Below are positions 52,218 through 61,988 of a stretch of DNA of 64,000 bases, in pieces; the first letter of the stretch is position 1; each line of letters opens with the position of its first letter. Made by a program: the position numbers and the translations under genes. The notes below the pieces were generated by a model, which was not told the origin of the DNA, did not search any database, and worked only from the letters and a program-made list of their open reading frames with translations. Origin of the DNA: DYJK01 sp040755055 (GTDB taxonomy: Bacteria; Bacteroidota; Ignavibacteria; Ignavibacteriales; Melioribacteraceae); the NCBI GenBank assembly GCA_040755055.1, contig JBFMBS010000001.1:124001-188000 (forward strand), given 5' to 3'.

Positions 52218-53441
52218 TTACAAAGTGTGATGCTCAATGCCGAATTTATCCGATAATTTTTTGTACGGAATTAACATAAACGCAAGCAGTGTAATCGGAA
52301 TCAACGGGAAATAAAATGCACTGTGAACGCTGAAGTTTTGCGAAAAGAATCCAATAATCATCGAGCCGGATGTTCCGCCGAGTGCTGAAAAAATTATTAT
52401 CAGTCCGGTCATCGAACTGTGTTTCCCTTTTTCAAGTTTGCTTAAAACAATCGAGCAGATCGTTGGATAAATGGGACCGAGAAAAAATCCGATCATCGAA
52501 AAAACAAATGCAAGCGGCGGTGCTTCGTACCAGTTTTCGTGTACCTCCGCAGTAAAGTCGATTGTCTGAATCAAAATTATTAGCGTAAGCAGAAGCGCGC
52601 CAACCAGATAGATTAGTTGAATGCCGAGCCACGAAAAACGCTTCGATAAATAACCGGCAAGAAATCTGCTGAATGCAATCGAGCCGGCATAAATACTTAG
52701 GAAGGATGCCGACTGTGCTTGCGACAAATGAAATATTTCTCTGTTAAATGTCGGCAGCCATGTGCCGAAACTTTGTTCAATCATTACGTATAAAAATGCA
52801 CACGCTATAAAGACCCAAACCATCGGGTACTTGAACAACAAAAACATTTTTAAGAAGCCGGAATCTTTTGCTTCTGCTTTTACTTCGCTTTCATCAATTG
52901 CAGTGAACAACATTAACACAAGCGAGATTGCCGTTAAGATTGCGATTATCCAATACGTGTTCCGCCAGTGACTCAAACTTATCATCAAAGAGAAAATTAA
53001 AGGACCGGTGAGCGAGCCGGTCATAAACACTCCTTCGAGCGTGTTCATAAAACCGGTGTGTTCTTTCTGAGTCTTTGTAATCAATCCAACACTTGAATAA
53101 ACGGAAACTTTCATCAGCGCGAAACTTGAGCCGGTGATCGCATACAAAACCGGCGCCGACCAATATTGCGTTATTGCCGCGATGATCATACTTCCGAATG
53201 TAACTGCAATGAGCCCGGAAATCATCGTTCTCCGGTAACCGAATTTTGGAACGAACGATGCAAACACAAATGAGACAGTCATGATTGAAAGGTCTTTGAA
53301 TGCTTCAAGTGTTCCGGCGGTAAGTCTGCTTACATTAAAATCTTCGATCACTTGTGCAATAACAATGCCCACAGTGTTCAGAAGAATTGCGAAGACAAAG
53401 TAGTTCAAAAAAAGTGATGTTTTAATTTTCCATGTGGACAT
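52218..53441 (-). CDS. MFS transporter, probably sugar uptake
   Basis: A 407-residue permease with 12 predicted membrane spans. The loop between spans 2 and 3 contains PKFGYRRTMISG, the MFS GxxxD/RRxG-like motif. The second half contains GYLSKRFSWLGIQLIYLVGA. Overall it resembles the FHS/sugar branch of MFS. Flanking genes encode trehalase (downstream) and a GH65 enzyme (upstream), so import of trehalose, a glucoside or released glucose is likely. Substrate is inferred only. Confidence 0.85.
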   Translation of the reverse strand: MSTWKIKTSLFLNYFVFAILLNTVGIVIAQVIEDFNVSRLTAGTLEAFKDLSIMTVSFVFASFVPKFGYRRTMISGLIAVTFGSMIIAAITQYWSAPVLYAITGSSFALMKVSVYSSVGLITKTQKEHTGFMNTLEGVFMTGSLTGPLIFSLMISLSHWRNTYWIIAILTAISLVLMLFTAIDESEVKAEAKDSGFLKMFLLFKYPMVWVFIACAFLYVMIEQSFGTWLPTFNREIFHLSQAQSASFLSIYAGSIAFSRFLAGYLSKRFSWLGIQLIYLVGALLLTLIILIQTIDFTAEVHENWYEAPPLAFVFSMIGFFLGPIYPTICSIVLSKLEKGKHSSMTGLIIIFSALGGTSGSMIIGFFSQNFSVHSAFYFPLIPITLLAFMLIPYKKLSDKFGIEHHTL

Positions 53442-53529
53442 GTGAGATTATCCGCCAATTTATTCAATTGTGTTGATCAAATTGTTTCATTTTCTAAAAC
53501 TCCGCTTGTATAATGATTCGCCCGACCTG

Positions 53530-53542
53530 GTTTGTAACCAAG
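53530..53542. repeat. Triloop palindrome between MFS and GH65 genes
   Basis: TGGTT-TGT-AACCA with outer CCG/CGG arms (GCCCGACC...AGCCGGAC) in the 173-bp spacer. Same architecture (5-bp arms, three-base loop) as several other spacers in this window. May serve as a 3' hairpin of the GH65 transcript. Confidence 0.4.
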
Positions 53543-53614
53543 CCGGACAAATCGGATCGCTAATGGGAGTTGCGAAGAAAAAGTTTATAGTTTTCATACG
53601 GTTTAATTAATCTA

Positions 53615-55810
53615 TCAATTTCGCTGAATTTTTTCGATCTTGTTGTTTTCAACAATCACGTCGTACTTTTTATTGTTCAGCGTAAAATTTTTGAGTATGA
53701 GTTTATTTATTTTTTGGGGAAGCATCGGGTTGTACTTTTGCACCACCCCGTCATCCGTTATTCTTAAACCGGTGTAACCGAAAATTACTTGTTGAAGAAA
53801 TGATCCGGCTCCCGTCAAAAAATTGACCGATTTGTTTTCGTGTGTTTCGGAAAGAACATAAAAGGGCGGCTTGAGATATCCTTTCAATGTTTTATCCAAA
53901 GTATAATTCAGTAAGCTGTCGCTGCCCAGCTCAGCGGCAATAATCGATAAGAAATTAATTCCCATCATTGCACCGGCGCCGTGAAGTTCCAAACCTTTTA
54001 CGGCGCGATTCAAATCATTCAGTTTTGTTTTTTCAGACATTTTCATTTGAAGCGGATAGTCTAATAAATAAACAACACTGGACCAAAATTTAGATGCCTC
54101 TTCACCGGAACCAGATTTATCATGTAAAGGATGAAATTCTCCATCCCCGTCAAAGGGTATATACATTTTATCGCTTAACTTTTGCCAATCAGGATTAACG
54201 GGCAAATTGAGAAGTCGGGATGCTTTAACAGCAAGTTCTAAATTTATTTTAGCAACAGCGTTTGTATATGTTTCATTGTTCACATCTTTTTCGGATTCAC
54301 TAACGGAAACAACATTATGAATTTCATATCTGTCTTTTAGATCGTTGTAAGTTACACGCGAAGGCCAGAAATCGGCGGTCTGCCTTATAATTTCCGCCCC
54401 GTAGTTTCTTAAATAATTTGTATCCTTTGTAGCCGAGAAATACTGCCATTGAGCAAAAGCAGCATCACCCACAATGTGGTTTTCCTTCAAAGCATTTTGA
54501 TATGCAAAATAGGGTGTTGTTTCTTTACCTATTTCATCCGATTCCCACGGATACATTGCACCTTTATAATTATTTATCCCGGCATTTTTCTTGGCGCTTT
54601 CCAAAGTTTTGTACCTAAATTTCACAAGAGACTTCGCCATTTCGGGATGCATCAGCAAAAGCGGCGGCAGCATATAAATATCGGAATCCCAAAAAATGTG
54701 TCCGTAATACCCGGCACTTGAGAGTCCCATAGGCGGTATTCCAAAATCCGTATTTGTATCTGCGCTGCACAATAGGTAAAAAATCATCGAGCGAATAATT
54801 TTTTGAAGTTCGGCATCACCTTCAATTATGATATCGGTCCGCCATAAATTTTTCCATTCGGCTTCGTGGGCAGCGAAAATTTTATTATACCCCAAAGTTG
54901 TGGAGTGATCAAGATTATCAACTGCTTTATCAACCAAATTTCCTTCAGCTTCAAACCCGGGAATAATAGAAATATATTTATAGAAAATATATTTCTTGCC
55001 GGCTTGTGTTTTGAATTTTAATTCAACAGAAGCAGAATTGTTAGTTTTATGAATTATCGTTTCGGGGGTGAAATCATTTTCTTCAAAAAATATTTCCGAT
55101 GCAATCCCGGCTTTAGTACGTCTGCCGTTTGTTTGAACATGAGCGGTTATTCGTCCGCCTTTATTGCTCTTTACTGCATTTATTTCATTCACTTCAGTGA
55201 AACCGGGATACCAGAATCTCGGCCATTCGTCCGGATTGCCGAAGTCATCTATTTTTTCTATAAGAGCCAACTTAATACGTTCGGGTTTTTCTCTTTCAGC
55301 TATTGGAAAAATTAATTTTACTTCACCGGAAAAATCCGGGGTTAATTGAAATTTAATTATTGCTAAATTTTTATTACTTCTAGAAACAAAGGTTGTAACA
55401 TGAATATCGGAAGTTCTATTCGGGGAATTCCAGCGGTAAGCAGTTTCAAGATAACCGGAAAACATATTCAGCGTTTGTTTGTAATCCGTAATTTCTTTGG
55501 AATTTATATCTGCGTCATTTATCCATTTTTCACCGTTGAAATAATTTATTTCATTCCATGCCGGAAGAGCGGCAATTCTTGGAATATCTTCCTTACCTTC
55601 ATCATAAAAATTTATCATATATGATTCGGTAGATTGTGTTCCAAGCTGTGAAGAAGAAACGCTAAAACGACCGTTTCCAACATAAGTAGGATAATACGTA
55701 TCAACCTTAGCGGTTGTTAAAATAAAATTTAAATCTTGAGCCGAGCTTTTATTCGTAAGAAATGAACCTACAAGAAAACAAAACAGTATCGAAATAAAAG
55801 CAAACTTCAT
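53615..55810 (-). CDS. GH65-family enzyme, exported (trehalase/phosphorylase-like)
   Basis: About 731 residues from ATG 55810, which has AGGGG six bases upstream; an earlier in-frame start seven codons out lacks one. Signal peptide residues 1-24 (SFLTNKSSA-QDLNF). The N-terminal beta-sandwich (~25-270) and (alpha/alpha)6 barrel carry GH65 features: GYYGHIFWDSDIYMLPPLLL, FRYKTLESAKKNA, GAMYPWESDEIGKE and NNETYTNAVAKINLE. GH65 includes acid trehalases and phosphorylases for trehalose, maltose and kojibiose. Because it is exported, hydrolysis rather than phosphorolysis is more likely. It precedes the MFS and trehalase genes. Confidence 0.88.
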   Translation of the reverse strand: MKFAFISILFCFLVGSFLTNKSSAQDLNFILTTAKVDTYYPTYVGNGRFSVSSSQLGTQSTESYMINFYDEGKEDIPRIAALPAWNEINYFNGEKWINDADINSKEITDYKQTLNMFSGYLETAYRWNSPNRTSDIHVTTFVSRSNKNLAIIKFQLTPDFSGEVKLIFPIAEREKPERIKLALIEKIDDFGNPDEWPRFWYPGFTEVNEINAVKSNKGGRITAHVQTNGRRTKAGIASEIFFEENDFTPETIIHKTNNSASVELKFKTQAGKKYIFYKYISIIPGFEAEGNLVDKAVDNLDHSTTLGYNKIFAAHEAEWKNLWRTDIIIEGDAELQKIIRSMIFYLLCSADTNTDFGIPPMGLSSAGYYGHIFWDSDIYMLPPLLLMHPEMAKSLVKFRYKTLESAKKNAGINNYKGAMYPWESDEIGKETTPYFAYQNALKENHIVGDAAFAQWQYFSATKDTNYLRNYGAEIIRQTADFWPSRVTYNDLKDRYEIHNVVSVSESEKDVNNETYTNAVAKINLELAVKASRLLNLPVNPDWQKLSDKMYIPFDGDGEFHPLHDKSGSGEEASKFWSSVVYLLDYPLQMKMSEKTKLNDLNRAVKGLELHGAGAMMGINFLSIIAAELGSDSLLNYTLDKTLKGYLKPPFYVLSETHENKSVNFLTGAGSFLQQVIFGYTGLRITDDGVVQKYNPMLPQKINKLILKNFTLNNKKYDVIVENNKIEKIQRN

Positions 55811-55874
55811 TTTATACCCCTTACAGATCAACCGTCACTGTTAGTTCAAAAAGATAAACACAGCACAACAATAA

Positions 55875-55916
55875 GCGGCACAGATATTACAGTATAACTT
55901 TAGTTACCCGTGCCGC
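55875..55916. repeat. Stem-loop between TonB receptor and GH65 genes
   Basis: GCGGCAC (55875-55881) pairs with GTGCCGC (55910-55916). Inside lies a second palindrome TAACT-TT-AGTTA (55895-55906). In the transcript this makes a long hairpin in the 164-bp spacer without a U-run, suited to differential stability of the receptor and enzyme parts of one mRNA. Confidence 0.5.
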
Positions 55917-55974
55917 CAAACAAATGATTTAGGAAAAATATTTAGTGCTTTTCAATTTATACTCCGGCAGTTTT

Positions 55975-58485
55975 TTAGAAATCCACGCTGATAGAAAATT
56001 GAAACGAGCGTCCGAATAACGGGCGGCCGTTTTTAGCTGTCGGGTCGCGAGGATCGCCTTCTGTCAAACCTTCGGAGTCTGTTAAATTATCAGCGCTTAT
56101 GTTAAATGTTAAACCACGGGTTGTAGAAACATTAAGACCGAGATCCAATTTTGAATAAGAATCCAATTCATAAGAATTATCTCTATCGTTCCAGCGTGTG
56201 CCGACATATCTTATTGCACCGTATAAAGAAGCCATAAGATTATCGCTTAAACGGAAATCATAACTCGGTGCAAGACGAAACTGTACGCTCGGCTGGCGCC
56301 AGATTTTATTGCCGACTGTTTCAGGTGCATTCGGTGATTCGGTAATTTCTCCGCTTTGCAATGTTCCGGTTAATGCAACTTTGAATGTATTGATGCTTAA
56401 GCCGGCATCTACTTCGGTGCCGAATGTTCTTGTCTTTAATTGAGCTGCTGCAAATGTGGAACCAACACCGCCGTCATAAATTTCAACTGTGTTCACAAAA
56501 CCGGTTAAGAATAAACTGAAATAGCTATGTTCGTATTTTAAACCGAGTTCGTACTGGTTAAACAAACTTGATTCGATTGTCCCGTCTTGCAAAGTACCGC
56601 TCGTTAAGTTGTAATTGTTCCCTTCTCGGATGTTATCAAAGTTAGGGTAGAACAATCCTTTTGAACCGCGGACGAAAACTCCAAAGTTTGCATCGATCGC
56701 ATAATTGATAGCCGCAGTTCCAGCCCAATCGTTTCCGTCCAATGAAGCTGTTAAGTCTGTAACTCCATCGGGAAGAGCTCCGTGATCTAATGTGAAATTG
56801 AGATTAAAAAAGTGATATCTTAAGCCGAGATCCAGTCTCACTTTCTCATTCAATTGCCATGAATCGCCGGCATAAATTGCAAATACTCTTGCATCGCCGG
56901 CTTCGTTTAGACCGTAGTTCCAGCTACCCCATACACTATCCGGAGAAACATCTTTTATAATATCGCCGTTCTCAACATTCTCAACAAGAATATGGTTGCC
57001 TAACGTCCAGAAATCGTTCGAAGTCCAGAATGCTTGATAAGCACCGATGGTAAAATTATGATTTTCTATATTTTTTGTTAAGCTTATGTCGTTTGACAAA
57101 GATTCCAATTCTTTTTGTACTACCCAGCTTCCGTAACTTTGAACGTAACCGGAAGAAAGGGTTTTGCCGCCAACAGTTTTAATTTCACTTGCACCTATTT
57201 TTGCTTTTAAAGCGCTTACACTCATCGGACTTCCGTTAGGTACAAATCCGTAAGTATCTGCATTACCTTTTGTATAAGAAAGATTATCTCTAACCGTCCA
57301 GCCATCACCTAGGTTGTAATCAAAATTTAATCCGCTTATAGCACCCTTCCATCCGCGTCCTTTTGAAAAATCAAAAGTTGCACTATCGCCTTGAGCGTTT
57401 ATCTGCAAAGTGCGGTAACGTGTTGCATTTCCGAGCGGCGAAAAAGTTCCGAGATCGTTACCGGTACCCAATGCCATCGGAAGAACCCATTGACCGTGGT
57501 CATCAGTAAATCTTGAAAATACATTTATAACACCCTTCTCATATACTTTGGTAAGTTGTAATGTAATTTGCTGTCCGTCTTCGGAATTGAACTGAGTATT
57601 TCTAATTCCCGGAGAGGTTCTAAAATATCCGCCCACCATGTAATATAATTTATCTGCAACGGGACCACTTAAAACTGCATCGATTCTTTGCAAGCCGAAA
57701 TCAGAAGTAGAGTATTTGACTCTACCTTTAGTTATATCTGTACCCTTTTTCAAATTAAAGTTTGTTGTTAAACCGGCTTCGCCGTTTGAAAAAACAGAAC
57801 TCGGACCGCCTCTTAACGCTTCGGTTGTTGCAATTGTTTCGTCGATACGGAATATTGTACTTTGTTCAAAAAACGAAAGAGTTTGAGCACCATAAAGCGG
57901 CGCTCCGTTAATTGACATTGTAACAAAAGGCGCATCACCGCCGGAAGGTAATCCTCTAACCATAATGTTTGCACCGGCAACACCGCCTGTACTTTCTGAC
58001 CAGACACCGGGCACCAGATCCAAAGCAGCTGCTGTACTAGGAGGAGATAATTGTTCCAAAGCCGCCGGGGATATTGTAGTAATTGCAAAGCTAGCGTCTT
58101 TCTTTTTTATACCGGCACCACCGGCAGTACCGGTGATTACTACACCTTCCATTTGCAGAACATCTTCTGCAAGCGAAAAATCTTGTGTCGTAGTTTGACC
58201 GGCTGTTACATTAATTTTTGCAACCGCTTCCCGAAAACCTACCACTGTAACACGAAGTGTATATTCACCGGTAGGAATTTTTTCAACGGAATAATTTCCG
58301 TCGATATTAGCAGCGGCACCCGTTGTTGTACCAACTAATACAACATTTGCAAAAGGAATAGGGCTTCCTTTTGTGTCGGTAACTTTTCCGGTAATTGTGC
58401 CCGTGTCTTGCGCGGATACTAAAACCGGAGTTAGAAAAAGAACTAAGACAAGTCCTAGTAACTTTTGGTAAATGCTTCTACTCAT
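55975..58485 (-). CDS. TonB-dependent outer-membrane receptor
   Basis: About 836 residues from ATG 58485, chosen because AAGGAGAGG lies directly upstream and the protein then begins MSRSIYQKLLGLVLVLFLTP, a proper signal peptide (cleavage VSA-QDTG). Carboxypeptidase-regulatory-like domain at ~28-110 (GTITGKVTDTKGSPIPFANV), plug ~115-250 (GVVITGTAGGAGIKKKDASF, ANIMVRGLPSGGDAPFVTMS), barrel to the terminal FSISVDF. Upstream of a GH65 enzyme, an MFS transporter and a trehalase, it should import trehalose-like or alpha-glucan oligosaccharides. No SusD gene is present. Confidence 0.92.
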   Translation of the reverse strand: MSRSIYQKLLGLVLVLFLTPVLVSAQDTGTITGKVTDTKGSPIPFANVVLVGTTTGAAANIDGNYSVEKIPTGEYTLRVTVVGFREAVAKINVTAGQTTTQDFSLAEDVLQMEGVVITGTAGGAGIKKKDASFAITTISPAALEQLSPPSTAAALDLVPGVWSESTGGVAGANIMVRGLPSGGDAPFVTMSINGAPLYGAQTLSFFEQSTIFRIDETIATTEALRGGPSSVFSNGEAGLTTNFNLKKGTDITKGRVKYSTSDFGLQRIDAVLSGPVADKLYYMVGGYFRTSPGIRNTQFNSEDGQQITLQLTKVYEKGVINVFSRFTDDHGQWVLPMALGTGNDLGTFSPLGNATRYRTLQINAQGDSATFDFSKGRGWKGAISGLNFDYNLGDGWTVRDNLSYTKGNADTYGFVPNGSPMSVSALKAKIGASEIKTVGGKTLSSGYVQSYGSWVVQKELESLSNDISLTKNIENHNFTIGAYQAFWTSNDFWTLGNHILVENVENGDIIKDVSPDSVWGSWNYGLNEAGDARVFAIYAGDSWQLNEKVRLDLGLRYHFFNLNFTLDHGALPDGVTDLTASLDGNDWAGTAAINYAIDANFGVFVRGSKGLFYPNFDNIREGNNYNLTSGTLQDGTIESSLFNQYELGLKYEHSYFSLFLTGFVNTVEIYDGGVGSTFAAAQLKTRTFGTEVDAGLSINTFKVALTGTLQSGEITESPNAPETVGNKIWRQPSVQFRLAPSYDFRLSDNLMASLYGAIRYVGTRWNDRDNSYELDSYSKLDLGLNVSTTRGLTFNISADNLTDSEGLTEGDPRDPTAKNGRPLFGRSFQFSISVDF

Positions 58486-58572
58486 ATGCCTCTCCTTGTA
58501 GTTTTGAAAAGTAATATTATTTATGTGTGGGTATGTTCTAAATAATTTATTTCCTTTCATAATAACTGACTT

Positions 58573-58797
58573 CAGTCACACAAGTTGTGTCTTTAATTGC
58601 CACGAGCTTCAGGGTGTATTGAATAACTTGTAATTTTGTTTTTTCCCTTTGTGATCTTTACGAGCTCCGCGTTTAAAGCTTTTACCGCGAAGGGCGCGGA
58701 GAAGGCACAGAGTTACGCAGAGTGTTTTGCTACAGATTCTTTATGTTGCGGCAACTAAAAGTATCCTAATATGAATTCTGCGTAACTTCAGTAACAG
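58573..58797. repeat. Dispersed intergenic repeat, copy B
   Basis: Partner of 29327-29583: ACACAAGTTGTGT, CCCTTTGTGATCTTTACG, ACGCAGAGTG, TTTTGC, GGCAACTAAAA and the end block GCGTAACTTCAGTAAC occur in the same order. A central inverted repeat pairs CTCCGCG with CGCGGAG. It lies upstream of the TonB receptor gene. The remaining spacer (58798-59021) is A+T-rich with no gene seen. Confidence 0.5.
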
Positions 58798-59021
58798 ACT
58801 ATATAACCCAACATGTATGCCAATAGTGTGAAAAATTTTATTTTAGGAATGCTATCAGAGTATTAAAATTGAACTGTTACTTTAGGTTACTTAGTTACAA
58901 CAACTTGACTAAGTTTATTTTCAGAATGGAAAAACAATTCGTAAAATTTTTACTCACAATAAATCTTTCTTGTGTTATCAATTTTACAACATTGTTTTCT
59001 TTTTGATAATCTTTTGTTGAG

Positions 59022-60488
59022 CTATTTTAGTCCCAGTTCTTTGCAAAGGCGGTGAAAATTTGAACGTGCGATGCCGATTTTGTTTGCCGCTTCCGCATCT
59101 GTTTTGCTGTTGTTGCGAACGAACTGCACAAATCTTTTTTTGAATTCAAACTCCGCATCTTTGAGATGAGGAATTTCTTCTCTCGAATAAATCGGCAATG
59201 TGTATCCGCCGAATGCAATTTGATTTTTAATTCCGAGTGCCGCTTCTACTTCGTCGATGCCGATAATATTTGCACCCATCAATACGAGCCGCTGCACAAC
59301 ATTTTTTAATTGGCGAACATTTCCCTGCCATTGATAGTCGGACAAAAATTTTAAAGCTTCATCGGAAATTTTGGGGGGATAAACATGAAATTCATTACAA
59401 GATTTTTCCATAAAATTATTTAAGAGCCGCGCGATGTCGTCCTTCCGCTCTCTCAAAGGAGGCAGATGAATATTCAATATGTTCAAGCGGTAATACAAAT
59501 CTTCTCTGAATTGGCTTTCTCGCATCAGCATTTCGATATTTTTATTCGTAGCCGCAATTACTCTAACATTAACGCCGTAACTTTTCTTTCTTCCGATCTT
59601 ATCGATCTCGCCGCTTTCGAGCACTCTCAATAATTTTGCTTGTGCAAGCAGAGGCAGTTCGCTTATTTCATCAAGAAAAATTGTACCGCCGTTTGCTTGT
59701 TCAAACAAGCCGGGTTTTTCTTCTTTTGCATCGGTGAACGCTCCTTTTTCGTAGCCGAAAAGTTCGCTCTCGATTAATTCGTTTGGAATTGCCGAACAAT
59801 TCACCGTTACAAAATTTTCAAATTTTCTTTGACTGTAATAATGAATATTGCGCGCAACTAATTCTTTGCCGGTGCCCGATTCGCCGATTATCAAAATGTT
59901 TGCATCTGTTTTTGCATACGTTTCGATAGCACGCTTAATTGTTTTCATCGCAAGCGATTCCCCGATCAAAGAATAATTGTTAATCATTTTCTGAATATTG
60001 TTTTCAAGCTTCGACTGCGAACTTGAATGTTCTTTCCGCAGAATTTCTTTTTCTATTTCGAGTTTTCTTTTTTCGAAAGCATTTTTGATGGCAAGAACAA
60101 AGTCGGTCGGTTGATAAATATAATCGATGTCCGTCGGGTTTTTTGTACCAAACCATGAAGCGCCGCTTTCGATCAATTGAGTTGCAAACTGCAGATCGGT
60201 TTGGTTTATCGTCATCTTCGTGATAACAATTACCTGGAGAGTGCCGTCGATTTTTTTTATTTCTTCGATTAATTCTTCGCCCTGAAGTCCACCGGAAATT
60301 TGGTAATCAAGAATAACAACGTCGAACAGATGCTTGTTGTTCTTTATTAATTGCAGAGTGTCCTTTCCCGAAGAAACAATTTCTTTGATGCAGATAATTT
60401 CTTCGAAAGGTTTCAGTGTTGCTTGAATTCTTTTGACGTCGAATTCCTCGTCCTCTACAACAAGTATATTAATTTTGCGGTTGTTCAT
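59022..60488 (-). CDS. NtrC-family sigma-54-dependent response regulator
   Basis: A 488-residue three-domain activator. Receiver at 5-130 with Asp61 (VILDYQ) as phospho-acceptor. AAA+ domain ~172-400: Walker A GESGTGKE (202-209), sigma-54-contact loop GAFTDA (249-254; usual GAFTGA), Walker B GTIFLDEI (269-276), VNVRVIAATNKN. Fis-type HTH at the C-terminus (AEAANKIGIARSNFHRLCKELG). It activates sigma-54 promoters from enhancer sites. The GAFTDA variant occurs in functional Bacteroidota homologues to my recollection. It is last in the operon after its kinase (12-bp gap). Its own operon starts at a sigma-54 site, implying positive feedback. Confidence 0.93.
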   Translation of the reverse strand: MNNRKINILVVEDEEFDVKRIQATLKPFEEIICIKEIVSSGKDTLQLIKNNKHLFDVVILDYQISGGLQGEELIEEIKKIDGTLQVIVITKMTINQTDLQFATQLIESGASWFGTKNPTDIDYIYQPTDFVLAIKNAFEKRKLEIEKEILRKEHSSSQSKLENNIQKMINNYSLIGESLAMKTIKRAIETYAKTDANILIIGESGTGKELVARNIHYYSQRKFENFVTVNCSAIPNELIESELFGYEKGAFTDAKEEKPGLFEQANGGTIFLDEISELPLLAQAKLLRVLESGEIDKIGRKKSYGVNVRVIAATNKNIEMLMRESQFREDLYYRLNILNIHLPPLRERKDDIARLLNNFMEKSCNEFHVYPPKISDEALKFLSDYQWQGNVRQLKNVVQRLVLMGANIIGIDEVEAALGIKNQIAFGGYTLPIYSREEIPHLKDAEFEFKKRFVQFVRNNSKTDAEAANKIGIARSNFHRLCKELGLK

Positions 60489-60500
60489 AAAATATTTTTC

Positions 60501-61961
60501 TCACTTGTGCGGAATCTCGATAAAAAAGAGTGCGCCCTTTTCGCTGTTATACGCATCAATTTTCATTCCGCAGCGTTTGCAGTTTTCATAAGCAATGTAA
60601 CATCCGTATCCCGAGTTTTGAATCTTTGTTTTTGTGGTTACTTTTTCAAGAAATAATTTCTTCACGCCGTTTTCATCCGGCCGAAGAATTTCTTCATCGA
60701 ACCCGGCGCCGTTATCTTCAATGATAACATGCGAGATTTTTTCTTCCGGTAAATATTTTGTCTTTATCGAAATTATAATCTCTTGATTTTTATTATGATC
60801 GATACAATTCTGTATCAACGGTTCGATGATTTCCCAAATTACATATTCGTTTATATAAAGTGCCGGCATGTTTGCATCGAGGTCTAATTCAAAATGATAT
60901 TCCTCGTTCTTTTTGTAAACGCGCTTCAAAACATTTTTGATAAGGAATTCGATTACCGCATTGAGATTCGTGTTAAAGTTTACATTGCGGATTACATTTA
61001 TCGGCGGATTGAAATTTTTCATATCGTAAACTACTCTGCCGACAAAGTTTGCATATTTTACAATCCGGTGTTTAACGGCTTCAAAATTTTGCGCGGTCAG
61101 ATTTAGAACATCATCCTTTATAAAGCCCATTATCTTTTCGGCTTTGTGCTGTGCATGATAAATTCTTTTTGTGAAGAGCGCTTCTTTCTGTTCTTCTATT
61201 TTTTGAGTGAGTTGTTTTTCCCTTTGCTGATAAAGTTCGTGCTGCATCTGATCTCTTTCTCTCACGAGAAATGTGGTCATAAGAAACATCAAGAGAATGC
61301 TGAATAAAATCAATGCCGAAAAGAGCGCGCCGGTTTGGTCCGATGAACTTGTTATTACTTTCATGACGTCCGTGAAGTCCGGAATAATTTTCATGTAAAC
61401 CGAGCCAACCACTTCTCCTTTAATTGAAAACGGAACGAGCACGTGAAAAACTTGTGACGATTCTTTTTTATTCAACACGGCCTCGTTCTTAAAAAGACTT
61501 TCGCTCGAGTTGATGAAAAGTTCTTTTGCTTGTGCACGGAAAGGTCGCCCGGCTGTGCCGACCGGTATATGATTTACGTAATTGTAAAGCGAACGCCCGT
61601 CATCGATATCGACAACATTGCTGCCGTCAAAAAAGAGCAGACAAATATCTTCAATGTTTTTTTGAAGTCGCTGCTGATTCAAAATAAAATCGAGCGCTTC
61701 TATCTTCGAAGAAAGGTCTCTGGTATCGTCAGAAGAAAAGTTACTGCTCTGTATTAAAAGTTCGAGCGAAGTGGTTGTTAAATCTGCAATCCGCTCTGCC
61801 GTATCCCACCGGTAAACATCGATTGATTTTCCGATCAAGTTTTGCGTTGAACGGGTGTTGATATACGACAGCGTAATTTGCGAGAGACTGATAATTACTA
61901 TCAGTATTATAAAATGGTAGAACTCAAATCTGTACTTTTTTATGCGGTGTAATATGTTCAT
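60501..61961 (-). CDS. Membrane sensor histidine kinase
   Basis: A 486-residue kinase. Membrane span 1 at ~14-33 (FIILIVIISLSQITLSY), a ~165-residue periplasmic domain of Cache-like appearance (FLNQQRLQKNIEDICLLFFDGSNVV, FSIKGEVVGSVYMKII), span 2 at ~205-228 and a coiled coil (QHELYQQREKQLTQKIEEQ). The phospho-acceptor is probably a His in IYHAQHKAEKIMGFI, although the H-box is atypical. The ATP-binding part has IIEPLIQNCIDHNKNQ, DNGAGFD and NSGYGCYIAYENCKRCG. It should phosphorylate the NtrC-type regulator encoded 12 bp downstream. Confidence 0.88.
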   Translation of the reverse strand: MNILHRIKKYRFEFYHFIILIVIISLSQITLSYINTRSTQNLIGKSIDVYRWDTAERIADLTTTSLELLIQSSNFSSDDTRDLSSKIEALDFILNQQRLQKNIEDICLLFFDGSNVVDIDDGRSLYNYVNHIPVGTAGRPFRAQAKELFINSSESLFKNEAVLNKKESSQVFHVLVPFSIKGEVVGSVYMKIIPDFTDVMKVITSSSDQTGALFSALILFSILLMFLMTTFLVRERDQMQHELYQQREKQLTQKIEEQKEALFTKRIYHAQHKAEKIMGFIKDDVLNLTAQNFEAVKHRIVKYANFVGRVVYDMKNFNPPINVIRNVNFNTNLNAVIEFLIKNVLKRVYKKNEEYHFELDLDANMPALYINEYVIWEIIEPLIQNCIDHNKNQEIIISIKTKYLPEEKISHVIIEDNGAGFDEEILRPDENGVKKLFLEKVTTKTKIQNSGYGCYIAYENCKRCGMKIDAYNSEKGALFFIEIPHK

Positions 61962-61988
61962 AATTTTTTTGCCATGTAGTTAACGATT

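Noticed and set aside
58486..58560. 25-codon extension of the TonB receptor
   Set aside because: The signal peptide and AAGGAGAGG site both point to ATG 58485.
58808..58822. TGGCATACATGTTGG on the minus strand upstream of the second TonB receptor gene
   Set aside because: Good -24 box and spacing, but the -12 reads GG instead of GC, and it lies ~320 bp from the start codon; too weak to list as a promoter.
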